DNA of 64,000 nt from DASRDE01 sp035938175. Its GTDB lineage: Bacteria > Vulcanimicrobiota > Vulcanimicrobiia > Vulcanimicrobiales > Vulcanimicrobiaceae. The stretch covers positions 1 to 64,000 of the forward strand of contig DASZHD010000019.1 in assembly GCA_035938175.1 (NCBI GenBank), read 5' to 3'. Numbering within the stretch: position 1 is the first letter of the stretch; each line of letters starts with the position of its first letter. Below the pieces are notes generated by a model. The model searched no databases and was not told where the DNA came from. It saw only the letters and a list, made by a program, of their open reading frames with translations. A program made the translations under genes and the position numbers. Below, in pieces: positions 8,850-17,706 of the stretch.

Positions 8850-10052
8850 ATGAGTATGCCCATTTCCGACAACGATATCGTGGTCGTCAACGGCGCGCGC
8901 ACGCCGTTCGGCAATTTCGGCGGCGTGTTAGCCGACTTTTCGGCAACCGATCTGGCCGTCCACGCAGCGCAGGCCGCTATCCAACGCAGCGGCGTCCCGA
9001 AAGACCGAATCGACGACATCGTCTTTGGCAACGTGATGCAGACGAGCGCCGACGCCATCTACCTCGCCCGGCATGTTGGGCTGCGCGCCGGCATCCCGAT
9101 GGGCGTGCCCGCGCTGACGTTGAACCGCCTGTGCGGCAGCGGACTGCAGGCGATTTTGACCGCGGCCAACTCCCTGAAGCTCGGCCAAACGACGTATGCG
9201 TTGGCGGGCGGTACGGAGTCGATGAGCCAGGCGCCGCACGTCGTGCGCGGCGCGCGAAAAGGTTTTCCGCTGGGCGCGCCCGTGAAATTCGAGGACACGC
9301 TCTGGGAAGCGCTCACCGACTCTTACAACGGAATGCCGATGGCGATCACGGCCGAGAATCTCGCCGAACGGTATCAGATCGCGCGCGAAGCCTGCGACGA
9401 GTTTGCGCTCAATTCGCAAGAGCGGGCACTAGAAGCGCAGAGCAGCGGTTATTTCGGTGAAGAGATAGCGCCGGTCGAAATCAAGGATAGGAAAGGAAAC
9501 GTCACGGCGATCTCCACGGACGAAGGCCCGCGCGCGGGGCTTTCGATGGAAAAGCTCGGCAAGCTTCCGCCGCGCTTCCGCAAAGACGGCGTCGTAACGC
9601 CCGGCAACGCGAGCGGAATAACGGACGGGGCGGCCGCGGTCGTTCTTACCACCGTCAAACAAGCCAAGAGCGACCGCGTCGAGTGGATGGGACGTCTGGT
9701 CAGCGGCAGCGTTGTCGGCGTCGACCCCGACATCATGGGAATCGGCCCGGCAGTGGCAATTCCGAAAGCGCTCGCGGCCGCCGGCATCAGCGAGAGCGAT
9801 CTGGCGGTGATGGAGATCAACGAAGCGTTCGCGCCGCAAGTGCTTGCGTGTTTGAAGGAAATGGGCAGCAACGGTGCTCGTCTGAACCCGCACGGCGGAG
9901 CAATTTCGCTGGGACATCCGCTGGGCGCATCCGGCGCGCGTCTGGCGCTCACGGCATTGCACGATCTGCGGGCAAACGGCGGCGGATTTGCGATCGCATC
10001 GGCATGTATCGGCGGCGGCCAAGGCATCGCCGCGGTGTTCGCGTCTAACTAG
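8850..10052 (+). CDS. Acetyl-CoA acetyltransferase (thiolase)
   Basis: A 400-residue thiolase that condenses two acetyl-CoA, or cleaves 3-ketoacyl-CoA. Catalytic residues are visible: acylated Cys95 in LNRLCGSGLQ, His356 in GHPLGASGAR and Cys386 in ACIGGGQG. The length matches biosynthetic thiolases such as PhaA and AtoB. The ATG at 8850 is followed by a second ATG at 8856 that is equally possible. Divergent from the DUF2249-Crp regulator; a redox protein gene starts 3 nt after the stop. Whether it serves polyhydroxyalkanoate synthesis or fatty acid breakdown cannot be decided here. Confidence 0.92.
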   Translation: MSMPISDNDIVVVNGARTPFGNFGGVLADFSATDLAVHAAQAAIQRSGVPKDRIDDIVFGNVMQTSADAIYLARHVGLRAGIPMGVPALTLNRLCGSGLQAILTAANSLKLGQTTYALAGGTESMSQAPHVVRGARKGFPLGAPVKFEDTLWEALTDSYNGMPMAITAENLAERYQIAREACDEFALNSQERALEAQSSGYFGEEIAPVEIKDRKGNVTAISTDEGPRAGLSMEKLGKLPPRFRKDGVVTPGNASGITDGAAAVVLTTVKQAKSDRVEWMGRLVSGSVVGVDPDIMGIGPAVAIPKALAAAGISESDLAVMEINEAFAPQVLACLKEMGSNGARLNPHGGAISLGHPLGASGARLALTALHDLRANGGGFAIASACIGGGQGIAAVFASN

Positions 10053-10054
10053 TC

Positions 10055-10579
10055 ATGAAGCGTTGGTTTACGGCGAGCCGGTTTTTGGATCTGCTCGCCG
10101 TCGCCGCGATCGCCTTCGTCGCCTACCGCCTGCTGATCGCGCCGCGCGTTTTCTCCGCGAAAGCGCAGCCCGCGCCGCACGTGACGTATCAAAGCCTCAG
10201 CGGTCCGCCGTTCGTTCTAACGCAGCACCACGGCCGCGTCGTTTTTCTGGATTTCTGGGCGTCGTGGTGCGAGCCGTGCAAACTCTCCCTTCCCCTCGTC
10301 GAATCGTTCGCGCGCGCCCATCCGGAAGTAGACGTTGTTCCGGTCGATGAAGGCGAGCCAAAACCGCTCGTCAGCGAGTACGCAAAGCAGCATGGCTTAA
10401 CGCACGTCGCTTTGGACACGGCGATGCTCTCGCAAGGATTTTTTCAGCTCGACGGATTTCCCACGATCGTCGTCATCGATCCGCAAGGCCGCATCCGCGC
10501 AACGTGGCAAGGCTACAATCCGGCGGTTGAGTTGAATATGTCGAATGCCGAGCAATCGCTGGCGCACGCCTCGTCGTGA
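10055..10579 (+). CDS. TlpA/ResA-like membrane-anchored thioredoxin-fold protein
   Basis: 174 residues with an N-terminal membrane anchor (about residues 8-24) and a thioredoxin-like domain with the active site FWASWCEPCK near residue 72. The DGFPTIVVIDPQG segment holds the cis-Pro loop. This fits extracytoplasmic thiol-disulfide oxidoreductases that reduce apocytochromes or other exported proteins. A c-type cytochrome is encoded at 33354 in this window but is not linked. The stop overlaps the next start (TGATG). Confidence 0.88.
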   Translation: MKRWFTASRFLDLLAVAAIAFVAYRLLIAPRVFSAKAQPAPHVTYQSLSGPPFVLTQHHGRVVFLDFWASWCEPCKLSLPLVESFARAHPEVDVVPVDEGEPKPLVSEYAKQHGLTHVALDTAMLSQGFFQLDGFPTIVVIDPQGRIRATWQGYNPAVELNMSNAEQSLAHASS

Positions 10580-11031
10580 TGCTGCTTCGCCCCGCACAGC
10601 GCGGCGAAGCCGGGCTGTTGACCGATATCGCGCTTCGCTCCAAACGCGCATGGGGATATGACGATGCGTTCATGCGCCGCATACTGCCCGACATGCTCGT
10701 CACGCCGCGCATGATCGACGAAGGCTATGCCGTGTTGGCAATCGACGCGGAAGAGCCGGTCGGATATTTGTTAATGCGCATGAACGGCGAACACGAAGCG
10801 TTCTTGAACGATCTCTTTATCGTGCCCGAACGCATGCGGTGCGGAGTCGGCAGTCAGTTGCTGGCGCACGGCATCGCCTGGTCTCGCGCGCAAGGAGCCA
10901 GGCGCGTAAGTTTGGTGAGCGATCCCAACGCTACGGGTTTTTACGAACGCCGCGGATTTACGCGCGACGGCGAAGTTGCATCGACGGTCATCGACGGGCG
11001 GGCGCTCCCGCGAATGGTATTGCTCCTGTAG
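10579..11031 (+). CDS. GNAT-family N-acetyltransferase
   Basis: 150 residues with the GNAT fold: a beta strand ending EPVGYLLMR, the acetyl-CoA pyrophosphate loop (VPERMRCGVGSQLL) and the terminal GFYERRGFTRDG motif. The ATG at 10579 overlaps the previous stop by one base, with an in-frame GTG one codon earlier. The substrate is unknown. It is translationally coupled to the thioredoxin gene. Confidence 0.85.
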   Translation: MLLRPAQRGEAGLLTDIALRSKRAWGYDDAFMRRILPDMLVTPRMIDEGYAVLAIDAEEPVGYLLMRMNGEHEAFLNDLFIVPERMRCGVGSQLLAHGIAWSRAQGARRVSLVSDPNATGFYERRGFTRDGEVASTVIDGRALPRMVLLL

Positions 11032-11040
11032 CCCGCGTTC

Positions 11041-11544
11041 TCAAACGGCTTGTCTAACGTGCGCGTTGCGCCACGCCGTTTCACTCACGCCGAACACTAA
11101 GAGCCAGAGCGCGAGCGCAATCTCTCCCGCGCCGTCTACGAAATAGCCGATCGATGCGATACGGCTCGAGGCGAGTTCGGGAAACAACGTCGAGAAGAAC
11201 AACAATTGAGCGACGCCCGCCAGCACCATCAGCGCTCCGAGCGTGCGCGGAAGAAATTCGGAGATCCAGACGAGATAGCCGAGAAGCACGCACTGAATGC
11301 CGAAGTAGAACGAGCCATCCCCGGACGTAGCAATTCCAACCACGCCAAAGCCGGCAGCCAATGCTGCGACGGTGGAATTTACCGGGCGAAGTAAGACGTA
11401 CAGCAACACCGTCACGACGAGGTACGCTGCCCCGGCCACGAGCAGGGCTTCCTTACCCAAGTGCGTGCCTTTGCCGGGAAAGTATCCGTAGATTCCGCCG
11501 ACGACGCAGAGCATCCAAAAGAAACCGGTAACTCTGGCTAGCAC
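11041..11544 (-). CDS. Small integral membrane protein, DUF4386-like
   Basis: 167 residues with about five hydrophobic helices (starts MLARVTGFFWMLCVVGGIYG; others near 35-50, 60-80, 88-108 and 118-150). The R-x-x-G-x-x-y start and the helix spacing recall the DUF4386 family. No catalytic motif is visible. It is convergent with the GNAT gene 9 nt away. The stretch 11545-11631 downstream of its start on the + strand holds nothing I can name. Confidence 0.55.
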   Translation of the reverse strand: MLARVTGFFWMLCVVGGIYGYFPGKGTHLGKEALLVAGAAYLVVTVLLYVLLRPVNSTVAALAAGFGVVGIATSGDGSFYFGIQCVLLGYLVWISEFLPRTLGALMVLAGVAQLLFFSTLFPELASSRIASIGYFVDGAGEIALALWLLVFGVSETAWRNAHVRQAV

Positions 11545-11631
11545 GGCGCGCTCCTCCCTTTTCAGTAAGATACCGCACCCGCGCAGTGCATGTTTCGCCG
11601 CCCTGCCCGATCGGCACAGAACCGGTCGCGA

Positions 11632-12402
11632 CTAGTGCGGGTCCCCGTCGATTTCGCCGCCGATCGTCTTGCCCGGCGCCGCGGTGAATTTCGGCAGAAC
11701 GAAGTGCAGCGTGTTGTCGTAGACGCTCGATACGATCGGGCCGATCGATCGATCCGCGCCGTCCAAAAACAGATCGTAATGCAGTTTATCGTCCAATACG
11801 AACGGAACCCATACGTTTAAAGTACTACCCGCCCCAAACGTCACGGGCTTGGATCCTGCAACGGCGAGATCGAAGAAAAAGACGGCGTCCGAAGTGAACG
11901 GATAGACGGTCGGGTACGGTAAGAATTCCGCTCTCGTGGGGGTGCGTCCGTAGACGAATGAAAATCTGCTTCCCCACTGCGCGTCGTTCGGCGAGTAATT
12001 CAAAGCGAACTCATATCCGCTCATTTGCGATCGCTCCGGAAGCAGCGTACCCCCTGCGGCAGAAATCGGTTCGCCGGGCCAGTTCGCCTGCGGCGCACCC
12101 GGCTCTCCGGCAAGCCAGCGCCCATCCTGCCGGCGCATCTCGAGCGCGCCGGTGCGCGAACCTGCATGCCAGCGCACCGTAGCGGCCGAGTCCGTAACCT
12201 GCACGCCATCGATCTGAAGGCTTCGCGGATCGATGCCGGCCGAGCGCACGGCGTGCGCCAGCAGCACCCGCGCGTCCGCGCTTGCAGTAGCCGCATCGTC
12301 CGCGAGCGCAGGCAAAGCGATCAGCACGGCCACTGACACGAAGATGAGCGTTCGCCTGCTTTTCACACGGTAAACATTCGGCGCGAGGCATGCTGCCTCC
12401 AT
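11632..12402 (-). CDS. Hypothetical exported protein
   Basis: No family recognised. The product (256 residues from ATG 12402) has a signal-peptide-like segment (TLIFVSVAVLIALPALA) preceded by basic residues. A GTG at 12366, immediately before KSRRTL, would give a more typical signal peptide and may be the true start. The rest is rich in beta-forming segments (GSRFSFVYGRTPTRAEF, GAGSTLNVWVPFVLDDKLHY). Divergent from the phosphatase-kinase gene at 12421, so a shared control region of 18-54 nt is likely. Confidence 0.6.
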   Translation of the reverse strand: MEAACLAPNVYRVKSRRTLIFVSVAVLIALPALADDAATASADARVLLAHAVRSAGIDPRSLQIDGVQVTDSAATVRWHAGSRTGALEMRRQDGRWLAGEPGAPQANWPGEPISAAGGTLLPERSQMSGYEFALNYSPNDAQWGSRFSFVYGRTPTRAEFLPYPTVYPFTSDAVFFFDLAVAGSKPVTFGAGSTLNVWVPFVLDDKLHYDLFLDGADRSIGPIVSSVYDNTLHFVLPKFTAAPGKTIGGEIDGDPH

Positions 12403-12420
12403 GTCGCAAAAAACAGACGC

Positions 12421-14271
12421 GTGCTAACTGGGCGGATACGCGATCAGGCGCTGGTGTTGAGCATCGTGCCGCTGGCTTTCTTGATCGTGCTCTTGCTGTT
12501 GGTTACCATCCTCGAACGGCGTACCGAAGACGCGGCGCGCTGGTCGGAGCACTCGGCCATCGTGCTCAACCAATCGGACCGCACGGAGTCGCAGCTCGTC
12601 ACGGTTAACACGGCTGCCATCACGTACGTAAGGACGCGCCGTCCGGCGGATCGAGCCCGCTTTTCGCGTGCCCTCGGCCAACTCGAGAGCAGCCTGGACC
12701 GGCTGCAAGTGCTCGTCAAGGACAATCCGCCGCAAGAGGTTCGCGCAAAAAACTATGCCGGCGCGCTGCGCCAAGCGATGAACGTGCTGAACGTATACGT
12801 TGCCTACGTGTCCGCCGGAAAATTACGCGAAGCACAATCTTTGGACGCTTCGCCGAAAACACGCGCACTTGCAGACCGGCTCACATCGACGCGCGCCGAT
12901 TTCGACGCGGCCGAGCGGGACTTGGCGATTCAACGCTTCTCCACGCTTCGCGGTCAGCTGGCTGCATTCGGCGCGATCGTTATCGGCGTGACGCTGCTCG
13001 GCATCGTCGTCACGCTCTTCACCACCGCGAGATTCGGACTGCGGCTGGCGCAGCGTCTATTGCAGCTCGCCGAAAATGCGCGATTGCTCGGCGCCGGGCA
13101 AGATCCGCCGCGTATGACCGGCAACGACGAAGTCGCCGATCTCGATCGCGTGTATCAGGACATGGCAAGGCGTCTTCGCCGGGAACGCCGCGTCGCGCGA
13201 ACGCTGCAGCATGCGTTGCTTCCGCAACGTACGCCGGTCGTTCCGGGCATTGAAATAACGGCTGCGTACGCGCCCGCCACTCGCGCTTCGGATATCGGGG
13301 GCGATTGGTACGACGCGTTTCTGCTCAGCGACGATCTGCTCGCACTCAGTGTCGGCGACGTCGTCGGGAGCGGTTTGCGCGCCGCTACGGTTATGGGCGG
13401 CGTTCGTCAGTCGATCCGTACCGCGGCTCGCGAGAACGCCGATCCCGAACACGTAATGCGCGTCGCGAACCGCATGCTGTGCGCGGACGGCTGGATCGCA
13501 AGCGCCGTTTACGTTGTAATGGATGTGCGCAGCGGAGAGATCGCCGTTGCGTCCGCAGGCCATCCTCCGCCGTTTCTTGCCAGGAACAGCACCGTGAGTG
13601 CTTTGCAATGCAGCGGCATATTGCTGGGCGTACTGGACGATGCTCGATACGACGTCTGCCGGACCACGCTCGACGATGGTTCTTTATTGGTGCTCTATAC
13701 CGACGGACTGATAGAGGCCGACCAAGACGTTATCGGCGGCATCGAACGGCTGGGCGCGATCGTCGGCGACAGTGCGGTGCAAACTGCAAGTTCGCCCGCG
13801 CGTGCGATTCAACACCGGGTGTTCGAGCGGGTTCGTGCGCGCGACGATTCCGCCGTACTCACCGTGCGCGTTTCGCGGCCCGTGTCGGGTGCGAACGGCC
13901 GCGTCTCCTGGACGTTCGATGCACGCGATGCAGAAGCGGCGCGGCGTGTCCGGCACGAAATGGTGCAATTCATCACCGGACATGCGCCCGAGAGCGATTT
14001 TTCCAATGCGGAGCTGATCTTCAGCGAATTGGCCGGTAATATCGCGCGGCACACGCCGGGCCCGGCGCGGTTTTCACTGGAACGGCGCAAGCGGTCGATC
14101 GTGATGAAGATGAGCGACGTCGGCGACCCGTTCGCGTATGACGGCCGCGAAACGGTCGATCCGTTCGCGGAAGGCGGCCGCGGGCTGTTTCTGGTGCACG
14201 CGCTGGCTCACGACATGCAAATCGAACGCAAGGGAAACGAAAATACGGTAACGGTACTGTTGGCTCTCTAG
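12421..14271 (+). CDS. Membrane sensor with SpoIIE-type PP2C phosphatase and RsbW-like HATPase domains
   Basis: 616 residues. An N-terminal transmembrane helix (about 11-31), an extracytoplasmic helical sensor of the CHASE3 type (about 35-175), a second membrane helix (about 180-203) and a HAMP-like linker lead to a SpoIIE/RsbU phosphatase domain (about 265-460; ASDIGGDWYDAF, LSVGDVVGSGLRAA, VASAGHPPPF, LVLYTDGLIEA). The last 130 residues form a GHKL ATPase (NAELIFSELAGNIARHT, DPFAEGGRGLFLVHAL). The fusion puts both activities of a partner-switching module in one protein. No anti-anti-sigma gene is nearby. The start is GTG 12421. Confidence 0.87.
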   Translation: MLTGRIRDQALVLSIVPLAFLIVLLLLVTILERRTEDAARWSEHSAIVLNQSDRTESQLVTVNTAAITYVRTRRPADRARFSRALGQLESSLDRLQVLVKDNPPQEVRAKNYAGALRQAMNVLNVYVAYVSAGKLREAQSLDASPKTRALADRLTSTRADFDAAERDLAIQRFSTLRGQLAAFGAIVIGVTLLGIVVTLFTTARFGLRLAQRLLQLAENARLLGAGQDPPRMTGNDEVADLDRVYQDMARRLRRERRVARTLQHALLPQRTPVVPGIEITAAYAPATRASDIGGDWYDAFLLSDDLLALSVGDVVGSGLRAATVMGGVRQSIRTAARENADPEHVMRVANRMLCADGWIASAVYVVMDVRSGEIAVASAGHPPPFLARNSTVSALQCSGILLGVLDDARYDVCRTTLDDGSLLVLYTDGLIEADQDVIGGIERLGAIVGDSAVQTASSPARAIQHRVFERVRARDDSAVLTVRVSRPVSGANGRVSWTFDARDAEAARRVRHEMVQFITGHAPESDFSNAELIFSELAGNIARHTPGPARFSLERRKRSIVMKMSDVGDPFAYDGRETVDPFAEGGRGLFLVHALAHDMQIERKGNENTVTVLLAL

Positions 14272-14296
14272 AACCCGTATCGACGATTCGGCGGTT

Positions 14297-15097
14297 TTAG
14301 GTACCGGTCCAACGCGGTGCGCGCTTTTCGAGGAAGGCATTCGTGCCTTCTTTGAAGTCCGCGGTGTTCACGAGCGTTCCGAACTCCAGCGCTTCCAGCT
14401 CCAACCCCTCGACGATGCCCAAGTGTGCACCGCCGTTGATCGCACGCTTCGTGGCGGCAATTGCGAGCGGCGCTTTCGAGGCGATCGTTTGCGCGATTTT
14501 TTTGGCTTCGTCCAGCAATTGGGCTTGCGGCACGACGCGCTGCACGAGGCCGATGCGCAGCGCCTCGGCGGCGTCGATCATCTCGCCCGTCAGACACAGA
14601 TACATCGCCATGCCCTTTCCGAGCAGACGAGTCGTCCGCTGGGATCCGCCGTACCCGGGCATCAGACCCAAGTTCACTTCCGGCTGTCCGAACCGTGCGT
14701 TTTCGGCGGCGATGCGAATATCGCCCGACATGGCGAGCTCGCATCCGCCTCCCAGCGCAAAACCGTTGATCGCCATGATTACCGGCTTGCGCAGGCGTTC
14801 GATCTGAAGCGTTACCGCTTGACCGGAGCGTGCTTTGTCCGCGGCCGCGAGCGCGTTCGGCAAAACATTCAATTCGCCGATGTCGGCACCGGCTGCGAAC
14901 GCTTTCGATCCGCTTCCGGTAATGACGATCGCGCGCGCGTCTTCGGTGCGTTCCAAGTCCGCAAGGGCATTCGAGAGCTCTTCGAGCAGCGCGGAATTCA
15001 GCGCGTTCAGCACCGCCGGCCGATTCAGGGTCACCACGGCGATCGCGCCGTCCCGTTCGACCGCGATGTTCTCATAACGGCTAGCTTGCATAGTCAT
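14297..15097 (-). CDS. Enoyl-CoA hydratase/isomerase family protein
   Basis: 266 residues of the crotonase fold: oxyanion-hole segments AFAAGADIGELN and MAINGFALGGGCELAMSGD, and the catalytic Glu region QPEVNLGLMPGYGGSQRTTR, with both Glu positions expected in true hydratases. ATG at 15097 was chosen because GGAAAGG lies 7 nt upstream on the minus strand; the frame is open further 5' without a good ribosome-binding site. It may act in fatty-acid or short-chain acyl-CoA metabolism. Convergent with the phosphatase gene (25-nt gap) and divergent from phoU. Confidence 0.92.
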   Translation of the reverse strand: MTMQASRYENIAVERDGAIAVVTLNRPAVLNALNSALLEELSNALADLERTEDARAIVITGSGSKAFAAGADIGELNVLPNALAAADKARSGQAVTLQIERLRKPVIMAINGFALGGGCELAMSGDIRIAAENARFGQPEVNLGLMPGYGGSQRTTRLLGKGMAMYLCLTGEMIDAAEALRIGLVQRVVPQAQLLDEAKKIAQTIASKAPLAIAATKRAINGGAHLGIVEGLELEALEFGTLVNTADFKEGTNAFLEKRAPRWTGT

Positions 15098-15150
15098 AAC
15101 ATGCCTTTCCGCGCGGGATGAGCCCAGCAAACCGGCAATGTGTTGTCTAA

Positions 15151-15180
15151 TTGCGTGATTGGAACCTTTGCGGCTATACT
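15151..15180 (+). promoter_or_regulatory. Possible sigma-70-type promoter for phoU
   Basis: TATACT at 15175-15180 is a near-consensus -10 box. TTGCGT at 15151-15156 gives an 18-bp spacer. The proposed phoU GTG at 15187 is only 6 nt after the -10 box, so transcripts from this promoter would be nearly leaderless. Alternatively the start codon is further in. Confidence 0.35.
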
Positions 15181-15186
15181 AGGGCC

Positions 15187-15822
15187 GTGCGAACCGCCTA
15201 TCACGAAGCTCTGGAATCCACGCGCCTCGATGTCGTGCGCCTCGGCGCACTCGTCGGCGAGGCCATCCGGGTATCCGTAGAAGCGCTCGAGCGTCGCGAT
15301 GCGGCCGCGGGCGCGCGCGTCGTCGCGGGCGACGACACGATCGACGACTTACGTCGCAAGGTAGAGGCATCGTGCATCGAACTCATCTGGCGGCAGCAGC
15401 CCGTGGCCGGAGAGCTGCGCGAGATCGCAGCCATGCTCGAAATCGCCACCGACCTGGAGCGCGTCGGCGACTATGCCGTCGACATCGCAAAACACGGCAT
15501 CAAACTGGCCGACGTGCCGCTCCGTCCGGCCCGCGTCGAAATCGATCGCATTGCCAACGTTGCGCACGGAATTCTGGTCGAAGCGATGCGCGCGTACACC
15601 GAGCGCGATTCCGATCTTGCCGAGCGTGTGATCGACGAGGACGACGAAGTGGATCGGCTCTACAAGCGCGGCGTCAAAGCGCTCCAGCAAGAAATGCAAT
15701 CGGATCCCGAGATGGTAATGGCGGGGACGCGCATCTTGTTCGTTCTCGCCGCATTGGAACGTGTGGGCGACCGTGCCAACAACATCGCTTGGCACACGAA
15801 GGAAATGATCGGTACGGCTTGA
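15187..15822 (+). CDS. phoU: PhoU-like phosphate regulator
   Basis: 211 residues, all helical, with two PhoU repeats. Each contains the metal-binding acidic signature: IATDLERVGDYAVDIAKH near residue 95 and LAALERVGDRANNIAWHT near the C-terminus. PhoU proteins couple the Pst phosphate transporter to the PhoR kinase. No pst or phoBR gene is adjacent. GTG 15187 is chosen because the product then starts at the usual distance before the first helix; the frame is open to 15151. The stop overlaps the next gene's start. Confidence 0.88.
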   Translation: MRTAYHEALESTRLDVVRLGALVGEAIRVSVEALERRDAAAGARVVAGDDTIDDLRRKVEASCIELIWRQQPVAGELREIAAMLEIATDLERVGDYAVDIAKHGIKLADVPLRPARVEIDRIANVAHGILVEAMRAYTERDSDLAERVIDEDDEVDRLYKRGVKALQQEMQSDPEMVMAGTRILFVLAALERVGDRANNIAWHTKEMIGTA

Positions 15823-16994
15823 CCCTGCCATCCAGCGCGGGCGGCGTAACGCCCCTGCGGCGCGATCTGTTCGCCGTAACGGAAAATTCCATCTATCTGA
15901 ATCACGCAGCAGTCGGGATACTCCCTCGGCCGACGCGCGATGCGTTGCATGCATTCGTCGACGCGCACGCCTGCGAAGGTGTCGTGGGCGTCTATCGATA
16001 CGAACGCCGCATGCCCGAATTCCGCGACGCGCTGGCGCAGTTCATCGGCGCCGAACCCGGAACCATTGCGATACTTCGCAACACGGGTGACGGCGCTAAC
16101 GTGATTTGCGGCGGCCTGCGATGGCAAGCGGGCGACGAAGTGCTGCTCCCCGACAACGAATTTCCGGCCAACGCTCACCCCTGGCTGCGCGTGCGCGAAC
16201 GCGGCGCGGTCGTTCGCTTCGTTCAAAGCAGTCACCAACGATTGACGCCCGATGTGCTGCGCGCGAACATTTCAAGCCGTACGAAGGTCGTCACCGTTTC
16301 GTGGGTTTCATTTGAAGACGGGTACCGGCACGATCTGGCCGCGCTGGCTGAAATTGCGCACGAATCCGGTGCGCTGTTTTGCGTCGATGCCATTCAGGGT
16401 TTGGGCGCCTTTCCGCTCGACGTGCGGGCGATGGATATCGACGCGCTTTACTGCGGCGGCGCGAAATGGATGCTCGCGCTGCAGGGAGTGAGTTTTCTCT
16501 ACGTGCATCCGCGGCTGCTCGATCGCTTGACGCTGGCCATGCCGGGCTGGCGCTCGGTTGCCGACATATGGGACTTCCTGAACTACGATCAGCCGTTCGT
16601 TGCGGATGCAACGCGGTTCGAAGGCGGCACGCCGATCTTCATCGGGGCGCTTTCATTGTTTGAATCCGCCAAAGTTCTCCGGGAAGGTGGAACCGGGCGC
16701 ATCGCGGGCCACGTTCTTGCGTTGACCGATCGCCTGACGGACGGGCTGGGCGCTGCCCGGGCGCAGGTCGCCTCGATTCGCGGCGCTTCAACTTCTTCCG
16801 GAATCGTCACGTTTCGGCTCCCCGGGGTCGATTCGGTCGAATTAGGAAGTGCGCTGCAGCGCGAGGGTATCATCACGACCTACCGGCCGAGCGGGATTCG
16901 CGTTGCGCCGCACGGCTATAACACCAACGACGAAATCGACACGCTGCTCGACTTCGTTCAACGTTACCGGAAAGAAGAAGTATGCTCGCGTTGA
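15819..16994 (+). CDS. Class V aminotransferase (PLP-dependent, NifS/isopenicillin-epimerase-like)
   Basis: 391 residues from a TTG start at 15819 that overlaps the phoU stop (TTGA). The fold-type I landmarks are NHAAVGILP at the N-terminus, DAIQGLGAFPLDV with the PLP-ring Asp, and the Schiff-base Lys in CGGAKWML near residue 214. The C-terminal domain has YRPSGIRVAPHGYNT. This subgroup covers cysteine desulfurase-like, kynureninase-like and epimerase-like enzymes and the substrate cannot be assigned. It overlaps the following gene by 13 nt. Confidence 0.83.
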   Translation: MTLPSSAGGVTPLRRDLFAVTENSIYLNHAAVGILPRPTRDALHAFVDAHACEGVVGVYRYERRMPEFRDALAQFIGAEPGTIAILRNTGDGANVICGGLRWQAGDEVLLPDNEFPANAHPWLRVRERGAVVRFVQSSHQRLTPDVLRANISSRTKVVTVSWVSFEDGYRHDLAALAEIAHESGALFCVDAIQGLGAFPLDVRAMDIDALYCGGAKWMLALQGVSFLYVHPRLLDRLTLAMPGWRSVADIWDFLNYDQPFVADATRFEGGTPIFIGALSLFESAKVLREGGTGRIAGHVLALTDRLTDGLGAARAQVASIRGASTSSGIVTFRLPGVDSVELGSALQREGIITTYRPSGIRVAPHGYNTNDEIDTLLDFVQRYRKEEVCSR

Positions 16995-17638
16995 TCCTCG
17001 CAGCCGCCGCCGGCGGCAATCCAGTCACCACCCCGGCGGACGGTACGTACACCTACGTCTCGTCGATGAACGGCGTCGCCATCGGCAAGACGGCGATTAC
17101 CGTGAAACACGACGGCTCCGGAATCGTGCTGAACGAGCAAGGCGGCGGAACGTTCAACGGCGAGCAGGGCACGGTGAACGATACGCTTACGCTGGACGCC
17201 GGTCAGCTGGCTCCGACCGGTTACACGATGAACGCGGTCGTCGACGGGCGTGCGCTAAAAATGACGCTCAGTTTCAACGGACAGGACGCACACCAAACCG
17301 GCGACCTGGCGGACAAGACGTACGATCTCGCTGCGGACACCAAACATTTCGTCGTGCTGGATATGGGCCCGTTCAGCGGATGGTTTGCGCTGCCCGCCCA
17401 AATGCAAGCGTGGAATGACGCCCCGGCCGTCGCGATCGTTCCGGCGATGGCGTCCGGGATCCCGATTTCGCCCGATTCAGCCGCCAAGACGGCCCGCCCG
17501 CAGTCGGTGCCCGCGAGCGATAGCGCGATCAGCGTCGTGACGCCGATGCCGTTCACGCTGTGGTTCGATCCGAAAACGCTGCTCGTCGACCGGCTCGATT
17601 TCCCGACTCAAGGGGTCAGCGTCGTCCGTCAAACGTAG
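16982..17638 (+). CDS. Hypothetical protein, probably exported
   Basis: No family recognised. 218 residues begin with a short hydrophobic stretch (MLALILAAAAGGN) that could be a minimal signal peptide. The body is beta-rich (GTYTYVSSMNGVAIGKTAIT, GYTMNAVVDGRALKMTLSF). It overlaps the aminotransferase stop by 13 nt, so it is likely translationally coupled to it. No catalytic motif is visible. Confidence 0.6.
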   Translation: MLALILAAAAGGNPVTTPADGTYTYVSSMNGVAIGKTAITVKHDGSGIVLNEQGGGTFNGEQGTVNDTLTLDAGQLAPTGYTMNAVVDGRALKMTLSFNGQDAHQTGDLADKTYDLAADTKHFVVLDMGPFSGWFALPAQMQAWNDAPAVAIVPAMASGIPISPDSAAKTARPQSVPASDSAISVVTPMPFTLWFDPKTLLVDRLDFPTQGVSVVRQT

Positions 17639-17706
17639 GCCGGCACCCTGCAGGAGAGCCCGAGCGCCATCCGGCACTAGCTAAAGTCAGCTTTTTGGAG
17701 GGCTCT

